NCBI GenBank assembly: GCA_035275625.1
Contig: DATEMK010000607.1
Location: 1 to 17,689 of the forward strand
Direction of reading: 5' to 3'
Length of the DNA: 17,689 nucleotides
Source: DATEMK01 sp035275625
GTDB taxonomy: Bacteria; Bacteroidota; Bacteroidia; AKYH767-A; OLB10
This document shows positions 6,830 to 14,367 of this stretch, one piece after another. The notes under the pieces were generated by a model, which saw only the letters and a program-made list of their open reading frames with translations, was not told where the DNA came from and did not search any database. The position numbers and the translations under genes were made by a program. Position 1 is the stretch's first letter. Every line of letters starts with the position of its first letter.

Positions 6830-7333
6830 ATGAAAACTTTTAAAATTATTTTAATGATTTCGCTGATTTCAATAACTTCAATCAGTATAGCTCAGCCAAA
6901 ACGAATGATGAAAGATGGCGAGCGCAAGGAAGAAATCGAAGCGATGAAAGTCGGATTCCTGACCCGCAGGCTGAATCTATCGCCTGAAGAAGCAAAAACT
7001 TTCTGGCCTGTTTACAACCAGTTCCAGGATGAACTTGAAAAAATCCGGACTGCAAGAAGAGGCGAGATAAAAGATGCAAAGAAAGATTTTACGGAGATGA
7101 ATGATAAAGACGTTGAAAAAATTGTAGACAATGAAATCGTATTCCGTCAGAATGAATTGGATATTATGAAAAAATATCACTCCCAGTTTAAACAGGTTCT
7201 GCCGATAAAGAAAGTTGCGATACTTTACAGGACTGAAGAAGAATTTAAACGGGAGCTTTTGAAAAAAATACAGGAAAGGCGCGGTGAAAGGGGCGACCGG
7301 AAAAATCCGCCACCGGGATCTGACGGGCAATAA
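6830..7333 (+). CDS. Spy/CpxP-like periplasmic stress protein
   Basis: 167 residues from the ATG at 6830, which directly yields a signal peptide (MKTFKIILMISLISITSISIA, cleaved near QPKRMM). Earlier in-frame starts at 6812 (TTG) and 6818 would only spoil that signal. The mature part is highly charged and almost all helical. It opens with FLTRRLNLSPEEAKTFWPVYNQFQDELEKIR, an LTxxQ-type motif variant of the Spy/CpxP/ZraP group, and continues with long alternating acidic/basic helices. The tail is basic and Pro/Gly-rich (RRGERGDRKNPPPGSDGQ). Relatives act as ATP-independent periplasmic chaperones or as sensors for ECF or two-component systems. Being last in the sigma/anti-sigma operon, it may be the stress-sensing or effector component. 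A strong terminator follows 7 nt after the stop codon. Confidence 0.8.
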   Translation: MKTFKIILMISLISITSISIAQPKRMMKDGERKEEIEAMKVGFLTRRLNLSPEEAKTFWPVYNQFQDELEKIRTARRGEIKDAKKDFTEMNDKDVEKIVDNEIVFRQNELDIMKKYHSQFKQVLPIKKVAILYRTEEEFKRELLKKIQERRGERGDRKNPPPGSDGQ

Positions 7334-7340
7334 AAAAGAT

Positions 7341-7376
7341 AAAAAGGGAAGAAATTATTCTTCCCTTTTTTATTTT
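7341..7376 (+). terminator. Strong intrinsic terminator after the ECF module
   Basis: Stem GGGAAGAA (7346-7353) pairs with TTCTTCCC (7358-7365) around the loop ATTA. Flanking A5 and T5 tracts extend the stem, and the T-tract runs TTTTTTATTTT. The A-tract on the other side makes it potentially bidirectional. Confidence 0.9.
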
Positions 7377-7377
7377 A

Positions 7378-7390
7378 CCGGCCTGGCCGG
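7378..7390. repeat. GC-rich perfect palindrome before the aminotransferase promoter
   Basis: CCGGCCTGGCCGG is a perfect 6-bp inverted repeat around a single T, in otherwise A+T-rich DNA. It lies 24 nt upstream of the aminotransferase -7 element, where an operator could sit. Confidence 0.55.
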
Positions 7391-7414
7391 GAGTTCGCAT
7401 TATTCATTCTTGAT

Positions 7415-7422
7415 TACATTTG
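7415..7422 (+). promoter_or_regulatory. Putative -7 element of the aminotransferase gene
   Basis: TACATTTG matches TAnnTTTG exactly. It ends 4 nt before the ATG at 7427, the same spacing as at mutS2, which suggests a leaderless transcript. No clear -33 TTTG is seen at the expected distance. Confidence 0.45.
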
Positions 7423-7426
7423 TCTC

Positions 7427-8617
7427 ATGCTCACCCATCGCCAGTTATTTTTAAATCATGTTGCACAAACGAGTGATGATCCCCTCATGCTTGAAATAAT
7501 AAAAGCAGAAGGTGTGGAATTGACAGACATCAATGAAAAGATATATGTTGATCTCATTTCAGGCATCTCGGTAAGCAATGTCGGCCATCGTCATCCTCAA
7601 GTGGTGAAGGCGATAAAGAAACAGTTAGATCAGTATATGCACCTGATGGTGTATGGAGAATATATTCAGTCTCCTCAAACCTTGCTTGCAAAAGCGCTGA
7701 GTGATTGTTTGCCCAAAAATTTTAATTCATGCTATTTCGTGAATTCAGGGACTGAAGCGATTGAGGGGGCTATGAAATTAGCCAAACGGTTTACCGGGAG
7801 AACGGAAATCATCGCTTTCAAAAATGCTTATCATGGAAGTACCCAGGGAGCATTGAGCTTAATGAGCAACGAATATTTTAAAAATTCTTTTCGCCCGTTG
7901 TTGCCTGGTATCCGTTTTATTGAATTCAATAATAAAGATGATTTAAAGCATATCACAAAAAAAACAGCTTGTGTTGCAGCTGAAGTAATCCAGGGCGAAG
8001 CGGGAGCAATTGTACCTGAAAAAGATTTCCACCATGCATTGCGCCAGCGATGCGATGAAACGGGAACATTATTAATTTCAGATGAAATACAAACCGGCTT
8101 CGGAAGAACTGGAACTATGTTTGCTTTTGAGCAGTACGATTTCATTCCTGATGTTTTAGTGCTTGCAAAAGGAATGGGAGGAGGAATGCCGATAGGCACA
8201 TTTATTTCATCAAAAGAAATTATGAATTGCTTAACCAATAATCCTGCGCTTGGTCACATCACAACTTTCGGAGGGCATCCTGTAAGTTGCGCAGCAAGTC
8301 TTGCAACATTGAAAATAATTTCCGAAATGAATTTAAAAACAGAAGTTGAAGAAAAAGAAAAGCTGTTCAGAGAAAAGCTGGTGCATCCGAAGATAAAAAA
8401 TATTTCAGGTAAAGGACTGATGCTTGCTGTCGAATTTAAAAATGCCGGTACAAATAAAAGAATAATTAAAAGATGTATTGAAAACGGAGTCATTACGGAT
8501 TGGTTTTTATTTGCAGAGAACAAAATGCGTATTGCTCCTCCATTGATTATAAATAATGATTGCATAATTAATTCCTGTGAATTAATTTTGAAAAGTATTG
8601 ATGAATCCGTAAAATAA
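7427..8617 (+). CDS. Class III PLP-dependent aminotransferase (acetylornithine/ornithine/GABA type)
   Basis: 396-residue complete fold-type I aminotransferase. Landmarks in order: YVDLISGISVSNVGHRHPQVVKAI near residue 42; the phosphate-binding NSGTEAIEGAMKLAKRFTGR; the cofactor-stacking region AYHGSTQGALSLM; EVIQGEAG; the PLP Asp in LLISDEIQTGFGRTG; and the Schiff-base Lys248 in LAKGMGGGMPIG. TTFGGHPVSCAASLA follows. The C-terminal half ends with MRIAPPLIIN, which in this family positions a conserved Arg for the substrate carboxylate. Exact substrate cannot be assigned from sequence: acetylornithine, ornithine, 4-aminobutyrate and related omega-amino donors are all possible. No arginine or other amino-acid biosynthesis genes flank it. 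It is bounded upstream by a terminator and has its own putative promoter. Confidence 0.9.
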   Translation: MLTHRQLFLNHVAQTSDDPLMLEIIKAEGVELTDINEKIYVDLISGISVSNVGHRHPQVVKAIKKQLDQYMHLMVYGEYIQSPQTLLAKALSDCLPKNFNSCYFVNSGTEAIEGAMKLAKRFTGRTEIIAFKNAYHGSTQGALSLMSNEYFKNSFRPLLPGIRFIEFNNKDDLKHITKKTACVAAEVIQGEAGAIVPEKDFHHALRQRCDETGTLLISDEIQTGFGRTGTMFAFEQYDFIPDVLVLAKGMGGGMPIGTFISSKEIMNCLTNNPALGHITTFGGHPVSCAASLATLKIISEMNLKTEVEEKEKLFREKLVHPKIKNISGKGLMLAVEFKNAGTNKRIIKRCIENGVITDWFLFAENKMRIAPPLIINNDCIINSCELILKSIDESVK

Positions 8618-8633
8618 TTAATCTCCATATTTC

Positions 8634-8649
8634 TAAATCACTTAATCAC
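8634..8649 (+). repeat. Imperfect 8-mer repeat before the response regulator
   Basis: TAAATCAC (8634-8641) and TTAATCAC (8642-8649) are tandem octamers ending 7 nt before the ATG at 8657. Confidence 0.55.
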
Positions 8650-8656
8650 TCAAAAT

Positions 8657-9331
8657 ATGAACGTACTCATTGTAGAAGATGAAAAAAGCCTTTCCCACGA
8701 AATTGAAATTTATCTCACAAAACAAAACTATCATTGTGATGTTGCATTTAATGGTAAAAGTGCATCAGAAAAAATTTTTGTAAACAATTATGATTTTGTT
8801 TTGCTCGACCTGGGCCTGCCGGACATGGACGGATTAACTGTATTGAAAGAAGCCAAAGATGGCGGAAGCGAATCGGCCTTTATCATCCTTACAGCAAGAG
8901 GAGGGACGGATGATAAAATAAAAGGGCTTGACCTCGGGGCTGACGATTATCTTGCAAAACCATTTTCACTGATGGAGTTGCAATCGCGCATGCAGGCAAT
9001 TTTAAGAAGGAAGCATGGATTGAAATCAAATACCATGCAGATAAAAGATTTCCTGATGGATATAAATAACCGAACGGTACATTTCAATGGAACCCTTGTT
9101 AATCTTACTAAAAAAGAATTTGACCTGCTGCATTACCTTGCACTGAACCGTAACCGTGTGCTTACCCGGATGCAGCTTACAGAGCATATCTGGGGCGATG
9201 TCCTGGAAGATGATTATGATTCCAACTACATTGATGTGCATATAAAAAATCTCCGTAAAAAACTTTCTACCCACGGAGGTATTGAATGGTTTGAAACAGT
9301 GAGAGGGATTGGATATCGTTTTAACATATAG
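8657..9331 (+). CDS. OmpR/PhoB-type response regulator
   Basis: 224-residue two-domain response regulator. The receiver (about residues 1-115) has the acidic pocket Glu7-Asp8, phospho-acceptor Asp51 in VLLDLGLPDMDG, Thr79 in FIILTAR and Lys101 in DDYLAKPF, so all signalling residues are intact. The C-terminal winged-helix DNA-binding domain (about residues 130-224) contains LTKKEFDLLHYLALNRNRVLTRMQLTEHIWG and YIDVHIKNLRKKL, ending with ETVRGIGYRF. It would be phosphorylated by the sensor kinase encoded 183 nt downstream. Regulated genes are not evident from the window. The basic exported protein gene after the kinase is one possible target. Confidence 0.95.
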   Translation: MNVLIVEDEKSLSHEIEIYLTKQNYHCDVAFNGKSASEKIFVNNYDFVLLDLGLPDMDGLTVLKEAKDGGSESAFIILTARGGTDDKIKGLDLGADDYLAKPFSLMELQSRMQAILRRKHGLKSNTMQIKDFLMDINNRTVHFNGTLVNLTKKEFDLLHYLALNRNRVLTRMQLTEHIWGDVLEDDYDSNYIDVHIKNLRKKLSTHGGIEWFETVRGIGYRFNI

Positions 9332-9332
9332 C

Positions 9333-9447
9333 GGCAGTTGGCAGTCTCCGGGTTAACGATTAAGCAATAACAATTGTAATTTGCTCCGAAGGAGCCCTCG
9401 GGTAAATCGTACAACTTGTCCCGATGTATCGGGATCAAAATCGTACA
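9333..9447. repeat. Repeat-rich gap between response regulator and kinase genes
   Basis: Four elements are packed here. A 7-mer tandem GGCAGTT/GGCAGTC lies at 9333-9346. A small hairpin GCTCC-GAA-GGAGC lies at 9383-9395. A near-perfect palindrome TCCCGATGTATCGGGA lies at 9419-9434. A 10-nt direct repeat AAATCGTACA at 9404-9413 and 9438-9447 flanks that palindrome. No open frame of interest is present. Confidence 0.8.
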
Positions 9448-9514
9448 TCCCATTCTTTCATTCCTTTTTCACCATAGGTCTTCAACTTCGCAACAAGATA
9501 AAAAAATCCTTAAG

Positions 9515-10843
9515 TTGAAATTCCAATTAAAATTTGCCATTTACAGCGCTTTCATTAAAGCGATGATAATTCTCGCTTTCGGGCTTATAATGCCTTTGAT
9601 TGTCCAAAAAACTGTTTACACACACATTGACAATCGCCTGAATGCCCGTAAGGATATGATTATAAAAAAAATTTCAATCGGGGGTTTGGACCCGGCCTTA
9701 TTAGATGAGAGCTGCAGCTACGATGATTATAATATTTTTAAGGAAGAGTTTGTTCATATTACACCGCTGGAAGTAAATCCTAACGTTATTCCATCTGCCT
9801 CCCTGGAAAACCAAATATGGAACATAGAACAGACCGATCAGCAGGAACATCGTGTTATCAGGCAGCCTTTTTTGTATCACAATCAATGGTACGAATTATT
9901 TATCGGTGAAGGATTAAGCACGATTGACCAGCTAAAGAGCGTGATCAGTAAATTCACCATCTGGACGATGATTTTTGTTGTTCTTATTTCTGTTTTTGCG
10001 GATATAGGCTTTGTTCAGATTATGTTAAAGCCCTTCAACAAAATTGTTTCAGCTAAATTAAGAGCAACTAAAGATCCGACCACTTATGATTTCACTCCTG
10101 TCAAAAGTTCTACTGATGAGTTTAATTATCTTGATGAAAGTATTAATGACCTGATGAAAAAAGTAAAAGATGCTTTTGCCATAGAAAAAGAATTTATTTC
10201 TAATGTTTCTCATGAACTGCTTACACCTATTTCCATTTTGAATAATCGCCTTGAAAACATTGTGGAAGATGCAAATACTCCCCACGAAGTTTCTGATAAA
10301 ATCATTGAATCGCAGAAGACATTAAACCGCCTTAGCAAAATTATTAAAGCGCTTTTGCTGATTTCAAAAATTGAAAATGCCCAGTATCTCAAAAATGAAA
10401 CAGTGGAAATTAATAGCCTGGTGGATGAAGTGGTATCAGAGATTGAAGATCGTTTGCATCAAAAAAATATTGAACTGAAAAAGCTTGTGTATGATGATTT
10501 CACCTTTTCTCCGTGTAATAAATCATTATTGCATACACTTCTTTTCAATCTTATTAATAACGCCATTAAATACAATAAAGAGAACGGCAGCATTTCGATA
10601 ACCGGCAGAAAAAAAGATCAGCGGTATCTTCTTGAAATAGCCGATACAGGCATTGGCATTGAGAAAAACCAGGTGGACTCTGTTTTTGACCGCTTTAAGA
10701 AATTAAAAAAAGGTGATGATAACAGTTATGGCCTTGGTCTTCCCATTGTTAAGACCATCGCTAATTTTCATAATATAAAAATTGAAGTTCGTTCCGAAAT
10801 TAATTCGGGCAGTTCTTTTATCCTGTCATTTCCTGTTGCATAG
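9515..10843 (+). CDS. Membrane sensor histidine kinase
   Basis: 442 residues if started at TTG 9515, giving MKFQLKFAIYSAFIKAMIILAF, the usual N-terminus of this kinase group. The frame stays open back to 9416, but that part is encoded by a palindrome-containing repeat region and looks non-genuine. ATG 9563 is the alternative. Transmembrane helices lie at about residues 12-32 and 145-170, enclosing a periplasmic sensor loop of about 115 residues. After a cytoplasmic linker comes the H-box with phospho-acceptor His233 in FISNVSHELLTPISIL, where Leu replaces the common Arg of HELRTP. The ATPase domain has the N-box LLHTLLFNLINNAIKYN, G1 ADTGIGI, F-box VFDRFKK and G2 GLGLPIVKTIA. All catalytic boxes are intact. 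It pairs with the upstream regulator, although the 183-nt gap is long for such a pair. Confidence 0.9.
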   Translation: MKFQLKFAIYSAFIKAMIILAFGLIMPLIVQKTVYTHIDNRLNARKDMIIKKISIGGLDPALLDESCSYDDYNIFKEEFVHITPLEVNPNVIPSASLENQIWNIEQTDQQEHRVIRQPFLYHNQWYELFIGEGLSTIDQLKSVISKFTIWTMIFVVLISVFADIGFVQIMLKPFNKIVSAKLRATKDPTTYDFTPVKSSTDEFNYLDESINDLMKKVKDAFAIEKEFISNVSHELLTPISILNNRLENIVEDANTPHEVSDKIIESQKTLNRLSKIIKALLLISKIENAQYLKNETVEINSLVDEVVSEIEDRLHQKNIELKKLVYDDFTFSPCNKSLLHTLLFNLINNAIKYNKENGSISITGRKKDQRYLLEIADTGIGIEKNQVDSVFDRFKKLKKGDDNSYGLGLPIVKTIANFHNIKIEVRSEINSGSSFILSFPVA

Positions 10844-10881
10844 CCCTTTAGCACCCTTCACAGTTTTTTCATTTCAAAAGT

Positions 10882-10893
10882 CACAAATTTGTG
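10882..10893. repeat. 12-bp perfect palindrome upstream of the small exported protein gene
   Basis: CACAAATTTGTG is self-complementary and lies 23 nt before the ATG at 10917. It could be an operator half-site pair, or chance in A+T-rich DNA. Confidence 0.4.
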
Positions 10894-10916
10894 CTTATTA
10901 ATTCAGTAAATTAAAA

Positions 10917-11180
10917 ATGAAATTTATTTTAACATTTCTTTCTCTTATCATCTCCAACATTCTTTTTGCACAGAATAATGCTGCGGGAAAACAAAACAAT
11001 ACCGCACCATCAGCGGCTGCAGTTGCTCCTGCTGATGAAAAAAAGGACGTAAAAAAAGTTCGTTATTGTGAAAAAAGAACAAAACCGGTTTATAATTCAA
11101 GGGCACATTCCGGGACAAAGATTCCGAAAAAGCCTTTGGTCCGCAAAGCGGAAAATCCAAATAAAGTGTTATCAAAATAA
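10917..11180 (+). CDS. Small basic exported protein, family unknown
   Basis: 87 residues with a clear signal peptide (MKFILTFLSLIISNILFA, cleavage before QNN). The mature part is about 69 residues. It starts with a low-complexity Asn/Ala/Pro linker (QNNAAGKQNNTAPSAAAVAPADE). It then becomes strongly basic: KKDVKKVRYCEKRTKPVYNSRAHSGTKIPKKPLVRK. It has a single cysteine and no recognised domain. The signal peptide, the strong terminator immediately downstream and in-frame integrity support a real gene. It follows the two-component kinase by 73 nt and may be part of its regulon. Possible roles such as binding anionic surface polymers or nucleic acid are guesses. Confidence 0.65.
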   Translation: MKFILTFLSLIISNILFAQNNAAGKQNNTAPSAAAVAPADEKKDVKKVRYCEKRTKPVYNSRAHSGTKIPKKPLVRKAENPNKVLSK

Positions 11181-11202
11181 GTGGTTAGTTTTATGAAGGT
11201 TG

Positions 11203-11238
11203 GCCCGGAGAGCGAAAGTTTTCCGGGCTTTTTTATTT
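11203..11238 (+). terminator. Intrinsic terminator after the small exported protein gene
   Basis: Stem GCCCGGA (11203-11209) pairs with TCCGGGC (11222-11228) around a 12-nt loop and is followed by TTTTTTATTT. It works for the plus strand. On the minus strand no T-tract follows the stem. Confidence 0.88.
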
Positions 11239-11602
11239 AAAACTGCCCGGTTGACAACAGCACCAATGTACATGCATCAACAGGTTCAATTCCATTTTTT
11301 TCAGCAATTTCCCACAGCTCTTTATTTTCTGCACCCGGATTAAAAATAATTCTGCTGGGTTTTAGCTTTAAAATATAATCGTAATAGCTTTTTTGATTTT
11401 TTTCAGAAAGATAAAGTGTAATAGTATCTACGTCTTTAATTTCAGGAAATCCTGTTTCAATATTAACCTCCCTTATCTTTCCTTCTCGCACACCAAGTGC
11501 AGCCACTTCATGCCCATGATCCAATAATTTGTTTACAGCAAGAAAAGAATATCGCCATTCTTTTTCAGAAGCTCCGATGATGAGTGTTTTTTTTGAAAGC
11601 AT
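11237..11602 (-). CDS. CoA-binding (Rossmann-fold) protein
   Basis: 121-residue single-domain protein of the CoA_binding_2 type (YccU-like). The N-terminal nucleotide motif is LIIGASEKEWRYSFLAVNKLLDHGHEVAALGVREGKI. It is followed by INIETGFPEIKDVDTITLYL-type strands (the sequence reads VNIETGFPEIKDVDTITLYL) and PSRIIFNPGAENKELWEIAEKNGIEPVDACTLVLLSTGQF, close to the usual PGA.n.e....a...gi..v..CtlV.L pattern. Length is typical. These proteins bind CoA in vitro but their physiological role is poorly known. It is 13 nt downstream of the MFS transporter gene, so it is probably the last gene of that unit. Its stop codon overlaps the T-tract of the opposite-strand terminator. Confidence 0.88.
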   Translation of the reverse strand: MLSKKTLIIGASEKEWRYSFLAVNKLLDHGHEVAALGVREGKIREVNIETGFPEIKDVDTITLYLSEKNQKSYYDYILKLKPSRIIFNPGAENKELWEIAEKNGIEPVDACTLVLLSTGQF

Positions 11603-11615
11603 TTTTTTGCTGATG

Positions 11616-12839
11616 TTAATCTTCTACATAATTCAAATCCTTGCCATACGTTTCATACATTCCTAAAAGAGACAGAAATGCAAACAGGAGGGCAATGGCT
11701 CCCACAAAAAGTGCGCTGGTTACCAGGTCGAACCCCATTTTTTCCCTTAATACCTCAAGCAGCAACGTCAGAAGCACGAGCGAACCACGCACAAAATTAG
11801 GAACTGTAGTAGTGACGGTGGATCGCAAATTGGTTCCAAACTGTTCAGAGGCAATCGTTACAAAAACGGCCCAATATCCTGAAGCAATTCCAAGAAGGGC
11901 GCAAATAATGTAAAACATAACAGGGCTGATTCCATGTGAATAGAGATAAAATGGAATGACCACTACCGAAATAATTAAATATGCAAGAAGTATTTTTTTT
12001 CTTGTTTTAAAGACCTGGCTCAGATAACCGCTCATGAAATCACCGAATGAGGTTCCGAGATAGAAGTACATTACTGCACTTCCTGCCTGGATGTTTTCAA
12101 TTCCTAATTCTTTTGCAAACTCCGGTGAAAACGTAATAAGAATTCCTATCATGTACCAGATCGGGACGCCAAGCGCGATACAACTCAGGTACCGCAGAAA
12201 GCGATCCATGTTTTTAAACAGCATAAAAAAATTACCTCTTGAAATTTTTGATTCTTTAACGGAGTGGTATAAACCTGACTCATAAACTCCGATCCTTAAA
12301 ACAAGCAAAGCAAGCCCCATGATTCCGCCAATAATATACGCCTGTTCCCATCCGAATTTAGCTACAATATTTGCAAGCACTGCCCCCAGCACTCCGAAAG
12401 CAACCACCACCATGGTTCCGTATCCGCGATGTTCCTTAGTCATTGTTTCATTTACTAAAGTAATTCCGGCACCCAATTCACCGGCTAATCCTACACCGGC
12501 AATGAATCGCATCCATTTGTACATCCCGATGCTTGTAACATAAGCATTGAAAATATTAGCAACTGAATAAAGAATAATAGATCCGAACAAAACGGAAACG
12601 CGCCCTCTTTTATCTCCCATAATTCCCCAAAGCAATCCACCGGCAAGCATACCCCACATTTGTGCATTAATCAGCTTTGTCCCTTCTGTGAGCAAATTCT
12701 CAGTTGAAACTCCAAGCGCTTTTAAACTTGGAACACGCACAATACTGAAAAGAATGAGGTCATATATGTCAACAAAATAACCGAGCGCGGCTACAATGAC
12801 AATAATGTTAAAAGGGTTTTTTGTGGCTTCATGTTTCAT
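11616..12839 (-). CDS. Major facilitator superfamily transporter
   Basis: 407 residues from the ATG at 12839. A TTG three codons earlier is possible but unnecessary. The sequence shows about 12 hydrophobic segments in two six-helix halves. The first half has the MFS signature A loop GDKRGRVSVLFGS between helices 2 and 3, and GVGLAGELGAGITLVNETMTKEHRGYG (motifs near helices 4-5). The second half includes FGDFMSGYLSQVFKTRKKILLAY, the matching loop of the C-half. The pattern is closest to the metabolite:H+ symporter group (sugar/organic acid/osmolyte carriers), but the substrate cannot be determined. An acidic, charged end (YETYGKDLNYVED) lies in the cytoplasm. It starts 45 nt after the NDH-2 stop codon, consistent with co-transcription from the NDH-2 side. 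Confidence 0.88.
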   Translation of the reverse strand: MKHEATKNPFNIIVIVAALGYFVDIYDLILFSIVRVPSLKALGVSTENLLTEGTKLINAQMWGMLAGGLLWGIMGDKRGRVSVLFGSIILYSVANIFNAYVTSIGMYKWMRFIAGVGLAGELGAGITLVNETMTKEHRGYGTMVVVAFGVLGAVLANIVAKFGWEQAYIIGGIMGLALLVLRIGVYESGLYHSVKESKISRGNFFMLFKNMDRFLRYLSCIALGVPIWYMIGILITFSPEFAKELGIENIQAGSAVMYFYLGTSFGDFMSGYLSQVFKTRKKILLAYLIISVVVIPFYLYSHGISPVMFYIICALLGIASGYWAVFVTIASEQFGTNLRSTVTTTVPNFVRGSLVLLTLLLEVLREKMGFDLVTSALFVGAIALLFAFLSLLGMYETYGKDLNYVED

Positions 12840-12884
12840 ACGCTCCAAATGGAATGCAATAATACAAATAAGCCTGCAGGGAAA

Positions 12885-14174
12885 TCAGGAAACCTCTTCA
12901 GCTTCCCGTTTCTTTTTGTAAGGCCGGATGATTAAGCGTATTGCACGATCGTAACTGAAATAATTCCATACCCAATTAATAAAAACAATCACGCGGTTTC
13001 TGAAACCAACTATTGACATCAGGTGAACAAACATCCAGATAAACCATGCGATGATTCCCTGGAGTTTTATTATTTTAAAATCCGCAACAGCTTTGTTTCT
13101 TCCAATGGTTGCCATGGTTCCTAAATCACGATAATAAAATTTTTTCCAAGATGATTTTTTACCGTTTAAATTTCGTGCAAGGTTTTTTGCCTGCTGGATT
13201 GCAACCGGTGCTACCATAGGATTTGCAGCAGGATTACCATCTTCATCTGTCATAGCAGCAGCGTCTCCGATAATAAATATATCTTCATAACCTGTGAGCC
13301 GGTTGTAAACATCCACTTTGAAACGATTGCCTTTTAAAATGAGGTCGTTTGAAATTCCTTTAATAATGTTTCCCATTACACCAGCTGTCCAGATAAAAAT
13401 GTTGCAATCAATTTTTTGCCCGTCATTTAAAGTAACCATATTGTCAATGTACGAATCCACTTTTGTTTTAAGCCAAACCTTTACTCCCATTTTCAATAAA
13501 AACTCTTTTGATTTACGGGAAGCCTGTGAAGACATTGTACTGAGAATTTTTTCACCGGCTTCAATCACATGAATGTTTAAACAATTAAAATCAAGCTCAG
13601 GATAATCATTAGGCAAAACGTGTTTTTTTAATTCCGCCAGTGCACCGGCAGTTTCCACACCAGTGGGGCCCCCGCCCGCAATTACAATATTCAGGTATTT
13701 TGATTTTTCAGCTTCATTTGGCTCAGTCAGCATCTTTTCAAAATTCTGAAGTATAAGACTGCGTAAATCCAAAGCATCCGTGACACCTTTTAAGGAAATT
13801 GAATTGTTCTGAATTTCATTATTGCCAAAATAATTTGTTGTGCTGCCTGTTGCAATAACAAGAAAATCATAAGGGATTTCCCCGATAGAAGTAAGGAGAA
13901 TATGCTGATCGCTTTTTACTTCAATTGCTTCAGCCATCCGGAAAACAAAATTTTTTCTCCGCGCAAATATTTTTCGTATGGGATATGCAATAGAATCAGG
14001 TTCCAATCCTCCTGTTGCCACCTGGTAAAGCAGTGGTTGAAAAGTATGAAAATTATTTTTGTCAATCATCACTACATGGAACAGCTTTTGGCTAAGCCGT
14101 TTGGCAAGTTGAATGCCGCCAAAACCTCCTCCTGCTATCAGGACGCGTTTTTTATTGGTTTGGGGAATGATCAT
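12885..14174 (-). CDS. ndh: Type II NADH:quinone oxidoreductase (NDH-2)
   Basis: 429-residue FAD-dependent NADH dehydrogenase that passes electrons to quinone at the inner membrane without pumping protons. The FAD Rossmann motif is VLIAGGGFGGIQLA (about residues 11-24). The NFHTFQPLLYQVATGGLEPDSIAYPIR segment is typical of bacterial NDH-2. The NADH-binding motif is IVIAGGGPTGVETAGALAE (about 164-182). The second FAD contact is DIFIIGDAAAM, followed by MVAPVAIQQAKNLARN at the quinone site. The C-terminal tail is hydrophobic (IIAWFIWMFVHLMSIVGFRNRVIVFINWVWNYF) and would anchor the protein to the membrane. A member of the broader NAD(P)/FAD oxidoreductase family with another acceptor cannot be excluded, but the fit is good. 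It is the first gene of a probable minus-strand unit with the MFS and CoA-binding genes. Confidence 0.92.
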   Translation of the reverse strand: MIIPQTNKKRVLIAGGGFGGIQLAKRLSQKLFHVVMIDKNNFHTFQPLLYQVATGGLEPDSIAYPIRKIFARRKNFVFRMAEAIEVKSDQHILLTSIGEIPYDFLVIATGSTTNYFGNNEIQNNSISLKGVTDALDLRSLILQNFEKMLTEPNEAEKSKYLNIVIAGGGPTGVETAGALAELKKHVLPNDYPELDFNCLNIHVIEAGEKILSTMSSQASRKSKEFLLKMGVKVWLKTKVDSYIDNMVTLNDGQKIDCNIFIWTAGVMGNIIKGISNDLILKGNRFKVDVYNRLTGYEDIFIIGDAAAMTDEDGNPAANPMVAPVAIQQAKNLARNLNGKKSSWKKFYYRDLGTMATIGRNKAVADFKIIKLQGIIAWFIWMFVHLMSIVGFRNRVIVFINWVWNYFSYDRAIRLIIRPYKKKREAEEVS

Positions 14175-14367
14175 TTTGAAATTTTATCCGGATGTCGCCC
14201 TATAGAAGATTTTAACCCTAATTTTGAATGAACAAAGCCGCAAAAAAGCCCTTCTGCTTAACAGTAAAAATTTGTACCAGCAATTTACTTAGAGTCTGCA
14301 TTTCAAAAACAATGAAGGGAATAAATTTTTGAAATAAAGGAACAGGTTAATTATTGCCATAATTTCG

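Noticed and set aside
9416..9514. Upstream extension of the sensor kinase frame starting at TTG 9416
   Set aside because: The start codon abuts the palindrome TCCCGATGTATCGGGA, and the encoded stretch has no kinase-like character. TTG 9515 gives a family-like N-terminus.
11641..12543. Plus-strand open frames across the MFS gene
   Set aside because: They are antisense shadows of hydrophobic transmembrane coding sequence and have no independent support.
12840..12848. TTG start of the MFS gene three codons upstream
   Set aside because: ATG 12839 is in frame, close and more likely. The three extra residues add nothing recognisable.
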